Notes: generated by a model from the sequence alone, not told the origin. Shown: positions 1 to 12,159, numbered from the stretch's first letter. The stretch is DNA of 64,000 nucleotides from Prunus persica (GCF_000346465.2 NC_034014.1:6764507-6828506); one strand, 5' to 3'. Numbers and translations: made by a program.

Positions 1-140
1 GATGATGATATTAATATGAGAGCTGGCAGTCTCTCCGGTACTGTATTTGTAAACATGTGATCGGACTTAAGGGTCCTTGATCCCTGACATGTAAATAAGG
101 ACCTAGAGTTCCTTAATGATGTAACAGTACCGTATTGGTT

Positions 141-482
141 CATGGTGCCGTACACATTAATGATAACTGTACTGGCAGATGAATAGATACGTATTCATGA
201 CTTGATGAATAGATACGTATTCATGACTTGATGAATAGTACTATTCACATGAATAGTGACGTATGCATAAATATTAACCATTTTGGGTAAACCGTCACTA
301 TATACAAAAGGGAACCTGCAGTTTCATGGTGCCGTACACATGGATGATAACTGTACTGGCAGATGAATAGATACGTATTCATGACTTGATGAATAGTACT
401 ATTCACATGAATAGTGACGTATGCATAAATATTAACCGTTTTGGGTAAACCGTCACTATATACAAAAGGGAACCTGCAGTTC
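141..482. repeat. Tandem duplication of about 184 bp inside the retroelement
   Basis: A block starting at 141 (catggtgccgtacaca) recurs at 325 with only a few substitutions. Copy 1 (141-324) also contains an internal 26-bp unit starting at 178 in two full copies (178-203, 204-229) followed by a partial third. Copy 2 has one unit fewer, which explains its shorter length. This looks like local slippage or unequal exchange in non-coding retroelement DNA. Confidence 0.85.
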
Positions 483-1289
483 CTTAAACTCATGGATGAA
501 CAATTAAATGAGATGCCAGAAGTTCCTCAAGATATGGACAATTATGTAAGGACTTGAAGTCCAGAAATATGTACAGAAAATTATAAAAATGTCCATACCA
601 TGAGAATATGTGGCTTTGGCCTGAAGTTCAAAATTTACAGTGTTGAGAACCTGAAGTTCCAACAATTAAATGGACAACCCTTGAGGTATTATTGCAAATT
701 GTGGTATGCCACATATTTCTTTGGCATAAGAAGATGATGAATTTAATAAAGTTCAATTTTGTTATAATCGACACCTCAAGGAAGAAATATATTTTGTGAA
801 TTCCGGTTGTTAAGAATACACTGCGAAATGGATAATATTAATATAAACCTCAAATAATGAATTGAGGCTCCCCACATATTTTGTTATATCTGGGCCGGAA
901 GCCCATGGATCCAAATATATGAGAGATCCTGAACTTGAAGTTGTGGGTATATAGTAGTTAATGCTCTTCACTACTATATTGCGATATTATCATGGCTTTT
1001 ACTCAATTCATATTTCATGTCCATTTGAAAAGGGCAAATAAATTCTGAGTTTGTGCCCAGGCCAAAAGTTCCGGGCTACCATGCGATAAAATATGAAATT
1101 TGGGAGAGACAATGTGGTTATTTGAACCTATAAGGCACAAGGTTCCAAATCGTCATTTTGAAAAGACGTAAAAACCACAGGTGCAAGTTTAAGAATATGC
1201 GCAATTATTATAACAGAAAAGGGGCATACAACAGATAGATTTTTTCCTGCAATGAAGGTGCAGGCCCTGTAAAATCTATAAAAATTACA

Positions 1290-1715
1290 TTATGTTCTGG
1301 AAGCCTCTGAAGGAAGATGACGGCGCCTCTTAAGCTTAGCCATGAGCTTCTCATGGTCTCCCAAAATTCTTTCATTCGAGACCTGCAGCATGTCTAGCCT
1401 TCTCAGTGTATCAACAGAGTACGAACTCACCAGTTTCAACAAGGCATTATTCTCTCCTTTAAGTTTCTCAACCTCCTGTTGAGACTCATGAAGCATTCTT
1501 TGGAGAGACGAATTTTCAGTTGTTAAATTCTCAACCTCGTTTGCTCTGGCACGCAAACGATCAGCCATGTTAGAAACAGAAACAGCACTCTGAATGCTAA
1601 AAGTCATTGAGTCATCAATAGCCTCTTCCTCTGATCTCCCCGTCAACAACATTTCATCCATTGGAGTAATGAAATTCCTAGCTACTATGACAGCAGTAGC
1701 ATCATTCATCATCAC
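1290..1715 (-). CDS. Antisense coiled-coil ORF within the retroelement (unknown function)
   Basis: A 141-residue frame on the minus strand, opposite to the LTR orientation. From about residue 45 to 130 it has heptad-like spacing of Leu/Met/Val with many Glu, Lys and Asn, as expected for a coiled coil (for example the stretch around VENLTTENSSLQRML). The end is basic (KLKRRRH). I recall similar short coiled-coil proteins being predicted repeatedly in rosaceous genomes, which fits a repeat-borne ORF, but I cannot name a family. It has no visible catalytic motif, signal peptide or membrane segment. The 5' side may continue through an intron or be truncated. It could be an additional antisense ORF of the element, a captured gene fragment, or a decayed C-terminal piece of a larger protein. 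Confidence 0.45.
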   Translation of the reverse strand: MMMNDATAVIVARNFITPMDEMLLTGRSEEEAIDDSMTFSIQSAVSVSNMADRLRARANEVENLTTENSSLQRMLHESQQEVEKLKGENNALLKLVSSYSVDTLRRLDMLQVSNERILGDHEKLMAKLKRRRHLPSEASRT

Positions 1716-4487
1716 AGAATCATTAACTGTGAGATGACGATTTTTGGATACAAAGGATGGACGCCAAACTTGGGCGTCACTGGTAGTTGTGGGAGCATCA
1801 TTTAAATTGAAATAATTTGGGCAGGTAGAAGAGGAAGCCTTTTTTTTTTAAGAAGGTTTCGAAGAAAGTCTTAGAAAAACTAAAGGCTCGGAAAATGAAG
1901 GAAGTTGAGTTGAAACGCAGTTTGCAAAGGCAATATCTATAGACGAAAATGTGGCAACTTTTCAGGACCCCAATATCTTCTCGAATCCCCATATTATCTT
2001 TTTCTTTCCCAGAGTCCAAAACTTCACGTGGCCTCTAATAATGCCTGTCGGCACTTTCGGCGTTTTTCAAAGTATTATTTTCAAAGCCGATCTTGCTTTA
2101 CGGATTTCACGGAACTACTTTTTCAAAAGTATCCCGAGAATCTCGCAATTTTCCTATGGTTAATTTGAAATTCACCGGTTCTACCTATTCATTGTATTTG
2201 TGTATAAATGTGTTACTAACGAAATTTTCTTTGCAAACGACATCCAGTTTTCTCCATACCTAGTGATGCGATATCTACTTATTTTTCTAATCAGTGAGCA
2301 CTTAATATGCCTGAGAAGTAAGACTATCTCTGATCATCCATTCAGGAAGCAAGACTATCCCTGATCACGTTTCCACTACATCAGGAAACTGTGAAGGCGA
2401 TCTTATGCTCTAATCTCCGGAAGTCCTTCTAGACTAGGAGATATGAGAGCTTATTGTCTGCTCCCACCAGCTTCCTTCCCTGATTGCTTACCTTCTCTTG
2501 CAATCAATATCACATTATTTTTGCATTTTTTCTCTTTTTATAACTCTCTGTTCATAAGAGATTTTATTTCTTTAGAATGAACATCTGAAGAATGAATCCA
2601 TGAAGTAATCCTAACTATGAGGGTTATTTGTTTTGACAGAGGCAAAAGAGTTGTGATTTTTGCTCTTGCAGGATATAACTAGATCATCAAGCGCTACATT
2701 ATATTTACTGGGCTGATATGAGCTTGAATGATACTTGAGAAAAGTTTCTCCCACCTAAGGATGTAAGCAATACTTGTGTTATTTCATGCTTATATACCTA
2801 TTTGATATTTTATCTTGAAAGGTAACCAAATTGGGAGATAAGTCCGTTCCAAAAGAATGGCTTGTATGTATCCATGAATTATTAATACAAATTTCACAGA
2901 TTGTAAAATGGATACATTGATAATACACTGCACATATTAAAGTCCCATAAGAACAGAATATGGGTATAGCAGTGATCAATATGGGTGCACGCCTGTTGCG
3001 TAGCAAATGATATGGATTGAAGTCCCGAAAGGACAATCCTTTGACATGTCAATATTGATATTATGCACGCCTAATGCGTAGCAAATTATATGGGTTAAAG
3101 TCCCATAATATGGGTTAAAGTCCCAGAAATTAATTGACATGTATGTATTAATCTGTGGCATGCCTGCAGCATGACAGATATATGGGTTCTCAATGTTCCA
3201 ACTCCCTAAATGGAGATTATCCACGCCCTACTACTAAATAATGCTCCGATGGAGGTTATAATCCACATTCTCACATAATAAAAGCCCCCTGAAGTGGCTT
3301 GGGTACCCAAAAGCAAAGAAATGCTTATAATTGATGCATGCGCATGCACATGAGAATGGTGGGATTATGAATTGATGAATGACAATTTTTAGTTTTGGAG
3401 TAGCTACTCAAATCATCAATGGGCTGTGTTGATTGGAACCACGTTCAATTATTAAATGTCGACAATATCACTGGCCAAAATGGAACGAGGTAATTCCATT
3501 ATAAATGAGAATGAACGTGAAAGAACAAACCCACAATACGAACCCCAAAATTTGTTAATACTGAAAGTTATACTTGGGTGTTCGGAATAAAAGGGAATAT
3601 ACCTACTTTGTATGACACATTGTTTCTGGCAGAAACAAGGAATGTTGGGTTTTCTCCATATTTACAGATTCAATTGTGCCCCCCCTTATTACACAATTAC
3701 GGAGACCAACATATTATCTTTAAGGGTTATTAAATGCACGGAGCATATCGCCAGAAGCGATTTCCTAAAGATGTATAAATAGCTGGGTAAAAGCTATATA
3801 ATGTGTCATAAAGCTTAATCCCTTTTAGACAAAATCCGTTGAGAGGATTGATATTGCATAAAGCAAGTCCCTAAAGGACATGTGCTTGAAGCACAAAATT
3901 TGTACTCAATATTAATATGCATAAATTACCTCAGTGAGTACATTGATTATAATGTGATTGCAACACATTAAAGCTTCTGCAGAATTCATGAAATATTTGT
4001 CTCGATCGAGCATTATGCCAACGAGATTCTTGCTTATACTAAGAAAGTATTAAAGTATTTTTATGAGGATTATCCGTTGGACACTTTAATGATTTTCCGG
4101 AAGTATATTGGACCGGACATCATATTTTCCAGATAGGGCTCAACTCCATCACCATCATTTTGGGATGATGTGAGGTATATTTGATGCTATCTAAGCATAA
4201 CACCATATACGGGCATATTTTTTTAGTGAACTTATAAATAGCCCAAGTGTTCTAAGATATGCGGACTCAGGAAATCTCTATGGTCGCTTACTGGAAAAAG
4301 CTAGTCATGAAGTTTTCAGGGGGAGATATTCATTAGGGGGAGCATGGTATTAATAAAGACCTTCATACACTATTGACTCACAGCAGCAGTGTCAACTATG
4401 ATATTCAGACAGATGATCAACAGTATGGCTTAAAGATATTTTGCCAAGCATCAGGGGGAGCGTGCTGTCAATACAGACCCTTACACA

Positions 4488-4676
4488 CTGTACTCTTTTT
4501 CCTTCGTCCAGGTTTTTATCCCACTGGATTTTTCCTGGCAAGGTTTTAACGAGGCAGTGTCGCACGCGCGTCAATATACACAGAATTTTATGTTACACGT
4601 GATTATGTACTCTTTTTTCCTTCGACCAGTTTTTGTCCTACTGGGTTTTTACTGGCAAGGTTTTTAATGAGGCATA
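4488..4676 (+). repeat. Duplicated 3' motif upstream of the LTR polypurine tract
   Basis: Two diverged copies of a pyrimidine-rich block of about 70 bp (tgtactcttt..cttcg, then a tggcaaggtttt segment and a gaggca ending) lie at 4488-4560 and 4608-4676. The motif resembles a non-coding block I recall just upstream of the 3' LTR in many plant copia elements. Having two copies suggests duplication or recombination between related elements. Confidence 0.6.
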
Positions 4677-4707
4677 TTCCATATCATTTGTGGTCTCCAA
4701 GGGGGAG

Positions 4708-5229
4708 TGTTGTAAAAGTTTGAAGGTGGAGCCCACAGAGGAAGTTTCCTTGCATCTTCCAGGAACTTTCCCTTCCCTGTATTTATCAATTCAGGAAGTT
4801 TCCTTGCATCTTCCAGGAACTTTCCTTCCCTGTATTTATCAATTCAGGAAGTTTCCTTGCATCTTCCAGGAACCTTCCCTTCCCTGTATTTTGCCTAAAC
4901 ATTAGCCTATAAATAGGCATACCAATTGTAAAGGGGAGTGTGACCAACGGAGAAAAGAAAGAAAGGGGAGAAGAGAAAAAGAAGAGAGAAGAAGAAGAGA
5001 AAAGAAGAAAGAAAAGAAGAGAAAAAGAAGAAAGAAAAGAGAGAGAAAATTCAGTGAGCCTCACATATTGTAAACTCTAAAGTTGTAGCCCTATTATTTC
5101 ATATAGTGAAAAAGTTACTGCTGTTGCTCTCCGAGGACGTAGGCATAGCCGAACCTCGTTAAATGCTGTGTCTCATCTACTTTTCGTGCAGCTCAATATT
5201 CGTACATATTCCATGTTATTTTTATAACA
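4708..5229 (+). repeat. 3' (or solo) LTR, 522 bp, with promoter-like TATA box
   Basis: Begins TGTTGTAAAAG immediately after a G-rich purine tract and ends TTTTTATAACA, giving matching TGTT..AACA ends. A TATA-like TATAAATAGG lies at about 4910, followed by a purine-rich stretch (4960-5050), a plausible U3/R arrangement. The U3 part carries three tandem copies of a block of about 54 bp. A start three bases later (TGTAAAAG) is also possible. Confidence 0.7.
4741..4890 (+). repeat. 54-bp unit repeated three times in the LTR U3
   Basis: Units start at 4741, 4795 and 4848, each beginning gaagtttccttgcatcttcc. The first two are 54 and 53 bp and end in a tatttatcaattcag segment. The third is cut after about 43 bp. 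Tandem units upstream of an LTR TATA box often act as enhancer-like elements in plant retrotransposons; that role is inferred here. Confidence 0.9.
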
Positions 5230-6697
5230 GGATAACTATTTTCTGATTCATTAAAAAAAGAAAGCAATCCACTTTTCTTTAACTTTTAAAACCGACTTTC
5301 TCTACTTCTTGGTCTTGGCCAAGACAGGGGAAGAATGATATGATGATATGAACAGCAAAATTGCAATATGTAAGTTGGGGAAAAAAAAACTCAACTTTGA
5401 TGAAACAATTCCTTATACATTATAATGGGTTGTCTTCTTCAGTTCTTTAGAGCTTTGTTCATCAATTAACGTTGAACAAGGCTACTATTTACAACTTCTC
5501 CTAGCATTTTTGTGACGAAGATTTATGTTCTGTGGAGATGGAGTAATTTTTGTATGTCTACCATTCAATATAAATAAGACAAATGAAAATATTTTATTTT
5601 TGTGCATACAAAAATTTCTCGTTATCTAAAATCCCTTGGAGCTTAAAAAATTTACTTTAAAATTTGGTCTCTTGCAAACAATAACTCAATAATTCAGATT
5701 CAATTCTGACATTTTTCCTGAGGCAAACATTTTTCATCTCTTAGCTAAATGGCTTTTCTCCTTGGACCTTGAATTGGTGGTCTCATTCATTTTGGGCTAA
5801 TTGATACTTTTTGGTCTCTCTGGCTTGTTGAGATTTCCAAATTAGTCCCCAAAATCCTAAAAATGATTACTTGTTTTTTAAATAAACTTTTTTTGTTACT
5901 TTACAATCAAATGTTTGATACTCAAAGAGAAAAGTATCCCAAATCTAAGGTTCAATTAAGCAATTTACATATGAAACTCAAATCTAAATCCTTTCATCCG
6001 AATCCACCCTTTAAATCATGAAATTAAAATAGTCGATTTGCTTGTTTATTTCCGCCTTTACAAGCTTCTCATCTTTGTATCTTTTAAGCCTACAACTGAA
6101 AAATATAACCCCCAAAAAAATTTTCATTTCCATATAAAATTGAAAAAAAGACAATATGGACAACGGGAAGTGGAATGCCACAATTGGTACCCTGCATCAG
6201 CGACTCCACAAGTCGAATCGTACGGTCAATTAATTGGCCAGGTCTTGGAGACAACATGGATCAATGAAACAAAACTATGCCTTCCGATGCAGTACTTTTA
6301 GAACTTCTGAATTGATGCAGGAATTGCCTTGTTGAGATCCTCTGGTTATGTATCTTCAACCTTTTTAGCACCAGCTCTCAGTCCACCTTTTGCTCCATGT
6401 GTGGTAGTACTATATAAAAGTCTCTCTACCGCGCCACAGGACATTCAAGCTTTATGAGTTCTGGAGAAAACCCCACCCCTAGCCATTTATTAAAAAAGAA
6501 AACAACATGATTGGACTGCACCACAGAACGTCTATTGATGTTAGTAAACTGATAAATGGTTGACTGAGGAGCAATATGTCATTAGAAATTCAAATGATAA
6601 TACTAAAAAAAAGTGAGTATTAGCAGCTTGCTTATAAATACAAGGCAAGAGAAAGAAACAAAATCTAACGTCTAGAACTTTCCGCTGATAGTCGACC
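5230..6697. other. Intergenic spacer, no supported gene
   Basis: AT-rich DNA between the LTR and the 3' end of the U11/U12-65K gene. Short open frames occur (for example at 6038-6301) but none resembles a known protein or has supporting splice structure. The part nearest 6697 should include the 3' UTR of the minus-strand gene. Confidence 0.6.
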
Positions 6698-9600
6698 TTA
6701 ATTTGCTTTGCCCGCTGCAGGATTCCGGCCAAACTGGATGATCATTGGTTTGCCTTTGAATACATACCCATTCACAAGATTCTGCAACCAAGGTTTATAA
6801 TGCACAACAAGTGAGAACTTTTATACCTCCTCCAACTCAAAAGCAAGATAACACAAGAACTAGAGAGATCTTCTTGAATGATAAGCAAAACCGTATAATC
6901 CAATATGTAATCCAAAAACCTATATATATATATATATATGTTTGAATAGAAACAAAATTTATTGAAAGAACTGAAAAGGAACAACAAGTGGATAAGGCAT
7001 CCACAAGCCAAACGAGCAACAACATAATAACAGACGAAAACAGACACTAAAACAAAGGCACCAGCCAAACTACTTAGAGTCCGCAACACCAAAAGGACCA
7101 AAGGAAGTGAGCCAGAAAGAATCGAACAAGATCCAGCCAAAAGCCAAAAAATAAACAGACGCAAAAAAACACTTCACATAACAGCAGCAGCCATATCCCT
7201 CAATATAGTGGAATAAGAAGAGTCTTTGAACTGAAGTGACAGAAGCCCATAAAGCTGCCCAAATTTTAACTCTATCCCATATTCACCGACACCCAATCCC
7301 TCATACTCATAAAAAAATCCTCCTGTTACGCTCCAGCACTATGTTCCAAAATACAGACTGCACCAAGCAGCCCTATAAGGTTGAAGCACACTTCCCCCTG
7401 CCCCATACGACCATAAAACTTGCAGGCAAGCCTCCAAGACCGCCATGGTACTAAATTATAGAACAATTATTATATGAATTGGCAAGAGACGTACCAAAGC
7501 ATAATGGGCTAGTTCAACTGATGGAAATGTCACGAAAGCTTGGCCCCTCATTCTTCCTTCCTGACATGAAAATATTACTATCAGCTTATGCGAGTAGGAA
7601 ACTGTCACTTGATGCGGATGCAAAGATCAGTAAAAAATTGCAATTGGCTTTCAGTACTATATATATCATGCCAGAGACTATATATAAAGAATGAAATCTT
7701 GACAAAAGTAGTCTTCATCAAGGCATTCAAATTTATAAATGGACTCTGAGATCCTTTCTTCATAAGGCAAGGTAAAAGTCTCGTTCAACCTTATAGTCCA
7801 CCATATTCCTCTCAATTTGGGCTCATAACACCTCATAATCTTCTCTTTTTCCACCTATTTTTGTCTGGTCCGTCAGAAGTTGATGGACAAAGAGAGGTTC
7901 TCACAATTTTCTCATTTGACAGTTGTGTTCCGTATCCTTTTACTAAGAGTAGCAAGGCTCCGCCAACATACTTAATTACAAAAGACAACAAAATGTTGTT
8001 TGCTATTGTACTTTAAAAGACTATCTCAAAAGTGGTGCATCTAAAAAACAACTTAAGACATCAAACTGAATCAAATATGCAAAGCTTCACTTGGAAACAT
8101 AGAGGTTGATCAAGAGACCTTACCTGCATAAGCTTTAGACTGAGACCAGATTTGGCTGCATCAACGCTTCCAAATAATGACCCTACAAGCACAATATAAG
8201 CATTACTGTAGGTAGAAAGGTTAACCAGTTTGACAGTTCTTGGACAAGGAGAATTGGAGCCATATCTCCTGACTGGACACCAAAAACAAGAGAGATATGA
8301 AGAGAAATGAAGTGTAAAGAAATCACTTGCTCAACAGTCTACTCTTAGAAATCTCAAAACAAAAAACATGCAGAAGAAACTAAGATTCCGAACCTACTGT
8401 AAAAGAAGATTAAATGAATGATATAAAATTCATCAGGATTGTGAGCTCACCAAATATGTAGTAGAAGTCATCAGCAACGATGTCCTTTGCCAGGTTCTTT
8501 ATATACAACACAGAGGCAGGATTCCCAGCTGCATAGTTCTGAAGACTCCAAATAAGATTTTCATATTATTTTTTTTCGGAAGTCAGCTAAATCTTAATTT
8601 TGTCAGCTATTTTTATTAAGAAAAAGTTCCTCAAAATTCATATATATTTTTGCTGGCTACAAGGCACCTCCTCAGACTCTGATGCCAGCCCCCACCTACC
8701 AACCTTGTATAATATGTAATAGGCACAAAGCAATTGAATTCCACAAACAACCCGGTACAAAATACAGACTAAGCAAAATTAGAATAGTAAACAAGTTTGC
8801 TTGCAAAAAGTTAACCGCAGACACAAAAATCCTCTTTTCCATTGCCATGGACTTTTAAAAGTTAATTCTGGTTTCATGCTAATCAATGGTGACAAATTTT
8901 CTAATAAAGTCACGTTTTTTTATTGTTTTTAATACCAGAAAACAAAAACAAATTTTAAAAATTAAAACTAGTGACTAAAACGAGGAAACATACTATGAAA
9001 ACAACTAAGAAAAATAACTTAAAATTTTGTTGAATTATATCTTAAGACTGTCATATTATCATGATAAGAATTTGGGTTAATACATGTTTGATCCTTCCAC
9101 AGAGAAATTAGTAAATTTGATTGTGTCGCATGCTCATTTTACCAAAATAAAGCAAATTTTTTGATATTACCTTAAACATCGGCAGCGATAATATTTCTTC
9201 TGGAGGCAACTTTCCTCTTTCTAGTTCTTCTGGAGTTGCAAAAGAATTAATATCTGAACTCTCATTTTTTGGATGCTCTGAGTCTTTGGTAATACTATCA
9301 TCTTTATGTTCATTGTTAACAACTTTGGGGGCAATTTTTATCTGAAACAAAGTAAGAAAATATATCAAAAATTGCTTGAAGATAAGAGATCATACTACAA
9401 ATACGATCATTCATCTTGAAAAGTAAATCACCTGTACGATAGGGTTCTTCTTTTTTATCATTGGCCTCTCTTTAGGGACCAGAATAGCGGGTTTCAATCC
9501 AACATCTTCATGAGCTACATCTTTATCAACTGCGGGACCAACAATAGCTTCTCGTTTGACACGCTTCTGTCCTCTTGAAGTTCCGCTCGAGGGTTTTCCA

Positions 9601-11807
9601 TCAATCTCCTAATAACATTCAATCCAAAGTCTCAAAGAATGTATAAAGCAACTACAATAATTAAACAGTCAGTGTAACTAATTGCTTGTCGCATATCAAA
9701 TTGGAGAAACACGAAATAATTTCCCCATGTTATACAAATGTGTAGATATGCAGATGAATTAAAAATTATCCTTCTTGAAAACTTATTTTAAAAGAAAAAA
9801 TTTGCAACTGAACTTTTTTGAGGACTGGCAAGCAAAAGCTGGCATGCCTCTGGTTCTAAATCTCCAGAATTAGGGAGGAAGAAAGTATTCTTTGCACATG
9901 GTATTTGTAGATTGCACACACAAAGAAATGATCGATGTGGTCCAGATGCATTGGTGCTTGTCTGGTAAAATTTTCAGTATTTTCTTTTGTTCTTTAAAGA
10001 GAGAGATGAATGAAAGAATAGAAACAATGGTTTACAAATAAAATGGTTTTTGTTTGTTTGTTTTTTTATAAATTGTTCTCAGTTTTTTTAAATAAATAAT
10101 TAGATAAAACCATACTACCCCTCTTCTCTTTCATTTCCCTCGTCTCTATCCTCTCTCTCACATACAAATGTTATCTAATGAGCGTTTAGCAATCTAAAGG
10201 CAAGTAGTTACCTCGTCTGAAGACTCCATTTCTGACTCTTCACTTGATAAATCTGCTGAGGGAGGCTTTGCAGCTAGAGGAGGGGGAGGTGGTGGTGGCA
10301 CGGGTACTGAAGGTGGTAGCGGTGGAGAGGGAAGAGCCATACGAAATGGAGCTGGTATATTCATTTTGTTCATCAAGTGCAAAACCTACAGTTGATTATT
10401 CTAAGTCTTAATTGATATGGCTGCAATAATATGTCTAGTTGACTAGACAAAACGAAGTAGAAATTCAAATTAGGGGAGCCAAAGTATAGTAACATTAGCT
10501 TAGCATGAGATTAGAGAGAACCTGTGTATAAAATCGAGGAACGGCGATAAGAGCATTTACAATGTTGGTCAGTATATTTCCATCCGGTGGCGGGTAAGCA
10601 TACCTGTAATGAAAGATAAGCCGATTGGACATTCATAACAGAGCAATGTCAACCCATTAGACATTCATAACAGAGATTTAGCATGCCATTCATAACAAAA
10701 TATGAGATAATACGTCAAGGGAGGCCAAAGGTAACTGGGTAATTGTTTTATGTAACAAGAAGCTGAAACTTTAAGCCACTCTAGCCTCATTCATTTCAGC
10801 AAACCATATCTTCTAAGCCTTGTATTAAGATAGCTATAGTTTGGTTGAAATTGAGAGACTCCTTTCCGGCCACTAAGGGCCAAAGACAATAGGATCATCA
10901 AAGGAACTCTTGTAATATGAATTCAGAACATACTTGAAAATATAGTAACAAGTATTGATGATAGTTTATAATCTCTAGAAGAATAAGAAAGAAAAGAAAA
11001 AAAATATACATCAGACGATCACATGAAGAATAGACAAAACATATGTATGTAATACTCATAAAAAAGACATCCTCATAACAAATGTCTCACGAGTTTAAAG
11101 AAATTGAAAAGGTATAACATACTCAAGGTGAGGAGGAAAGGGATAGTCTACACCAAGCCTAGGGGCAATGGGCTCTGATCTTGAGACTTCAGTTTCTTGA
11201 ATATCTCTATTGATGATAGGATTGTGGACCAAAGATGATTTGGAAGTGGCGGTTATAGAAAGAGAATCCTTGTTAGCAGCCTGCGATGGCTTATCATTAT
11301 TAGCGGTCGCCCTCTCCACTTTTAAGACCTTACCAAGAAACCTCAGCCTACCAAACAAAGAAAACACAGCCACCAACTCAATTATTAACAGAAAATTAGA
11401 ATATGACATTTTTGCTTGAATCAAGAGAGTAAAATAGATATGGCAATACCCGTTCAACTGACGCTGTGCTTGGTAAGCCAAGCCTTCATTTTGGAAATCT
11501 ACAAATGCGCAGTTCCTCAACCTATATTCATATACACAGATCAAAGTGAGGGGGGCAAAAGGAAACAGGCAAACAATTGAAAAGGAAGAGGAGAGAGCAT
11601 TGACCGGCCAGTAGCAGAGCAAGAGCGCACAGAAGAAGCACCATAGTGGGACAACAGCCGAAACAGGGTCTCCTCAGGAATGCCTTCTGGAAGGTGACGA
11701 ATCAATAGACTCACCCTATTGCTACCAATATTTGATGATTCTTCAAAACCCAGCTGTTGTTGTTGTTGCTGCTGCATCTCAGCCACTATACCGACTGTAG
11801 CAGCCAA
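6698..11807 (-). CDS. SNRNP65: U11/U12 small nuclear ribonucleoprotein 65 kDa protein (RNPC3-like, minor spliceosome)
   Basis: Eleven exons (descending): 11807-11605, 11521-11450, 11347-11123, 10603-10522, 10385-10212, 9608-9432, 9341-9171, 8538-8451, 8182-8124, 7560-7495, 6781-6698. Phases join cleanly into 466 residues, close to the 442 I recall for Arabidopsis. There are two RNA-recognition motifs. RRM1 lies at about residues 30-105 (SLLIRHLP, then NCAFVDF). RRM2 lies at about 376-460, with RNP2-like LYIKNL near 379 and RNP1-like MRGQAFVTF at 421-429. Between them are a proline-rich tract (about 213-232), an acidic Ser/Glu patch and a basic segment. In the family the N-terminal RRM contacts U11-59K and the C-terminal RRM binds the U12 snRNA 3' hairpin, bridging the U11/U12 di-snRNP in the nucleus. 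A poly-Gln run of 7 follows the start. Transcribed divergently from the helicase gene; intron 10 holds a LINE-like insertion. Confidence 0.93.
6920..7450 (-). mobile_element. Possible 5'-truncated LINE-like insertion in intron 10 of the U11/U12-65K gene
   Basis: On the minus strand this block reads as a T/G-rich tail ending in a TTTCAATAAATTTTG-type segment and a (TA)n run (6920-6939). I recall plant LINE 3' ends with this character. It lies wholly inside the 713-bp intron 6782-7494, which is longer than its neighbours. I found no target-site duplication and no recognisable reverse-transcriptase residues. Confidence 0.35.
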
Positions 11808-12159
11808 AATTTCTTGGTTCGCCCAGTACCTGTCTGAGAGTCCCGAGTCTATAGACTCACTGTATAACTCTTTCTTTTGGCGGACCGGAAGGGTGAGAAT
11901 TCTGGGAAAAAGTATTTCTAAACCAGAACGGCCCTTTGTTAATTGGGCGGAGATTAATATATCTTTTTAAGTGGAATTCGGGTGGGCCCAAACCCAAACA
12001 GACTATCCACCACGGTTGGCTTAGCTTAGGGTTTAGCGATCAAACCTTAAACCCTCATGTTGACCAAAACTAAACCTTAAACCCTCAATTCACAGCTGCA
12101 TTCTCAGAGTTTCTGCGAGAGAGCTCGTCTTATTCCTCAGCGTCTGAGAACTAGTCGCC
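11808..12159. promoter_or_regulatory. Divergent (bidirectional) promoter between U11/U12-65K and the RH51-type helicase
   Basis: Only 352 bp separate the two start codons. The spacer contains a palindromic TGGGCCCA (11983-11990), which includes the TGGGC(C/T) 'site II' core bound by TCP factors. It also has a telo-box-like TTAGGGTTTAG (12026-12036) and several AAACCCT-type repeats in the following 50 bp. Telo-box plus site II is the established pairing in promoters of plant ribosomal-protein and ribosome-biogenesis genes. No strong TATA box is evident on either side. Joint regulation of the two genes is inferred. Confidence 0.7.

Larger units (their letters stand above)
1..5229 (+). mobile_element. 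3' part of a degenerate LTR retrotransposon (probably copia-type), open at the window edge
   Basis: The right end is clear: a purine tract (polypurine-tract-like, about 4699-4707) sits directly before an LTR that begins TGTTG and ends AACA at 5229. The internal region upstream has several decayed G-rich tracts (around 4318, 4335 and 4451) and no long open frame on the plus strand. I could not recognise gag, protease, integrase or reverse-transcriptase motifs. The 5' LTR and primer-binding site are not seen, so the element is either truncated or starts left of the window. Copia assignment rests on the general layout of the 3' end and is tentative. The lack of coding capacity suggests a non-autonomous or heavily decayed copy. 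The only sizeable ORF (1290-1715) runs antisense. Confidence 0.65.

Noticed and set aside
1..4700. Possible gag-pol (reverse transcriptase) of the LTR element on the plus strand
   Set aside because: No frame long enough and none of the expected motifs could be seen; stops are frequent in all frames.
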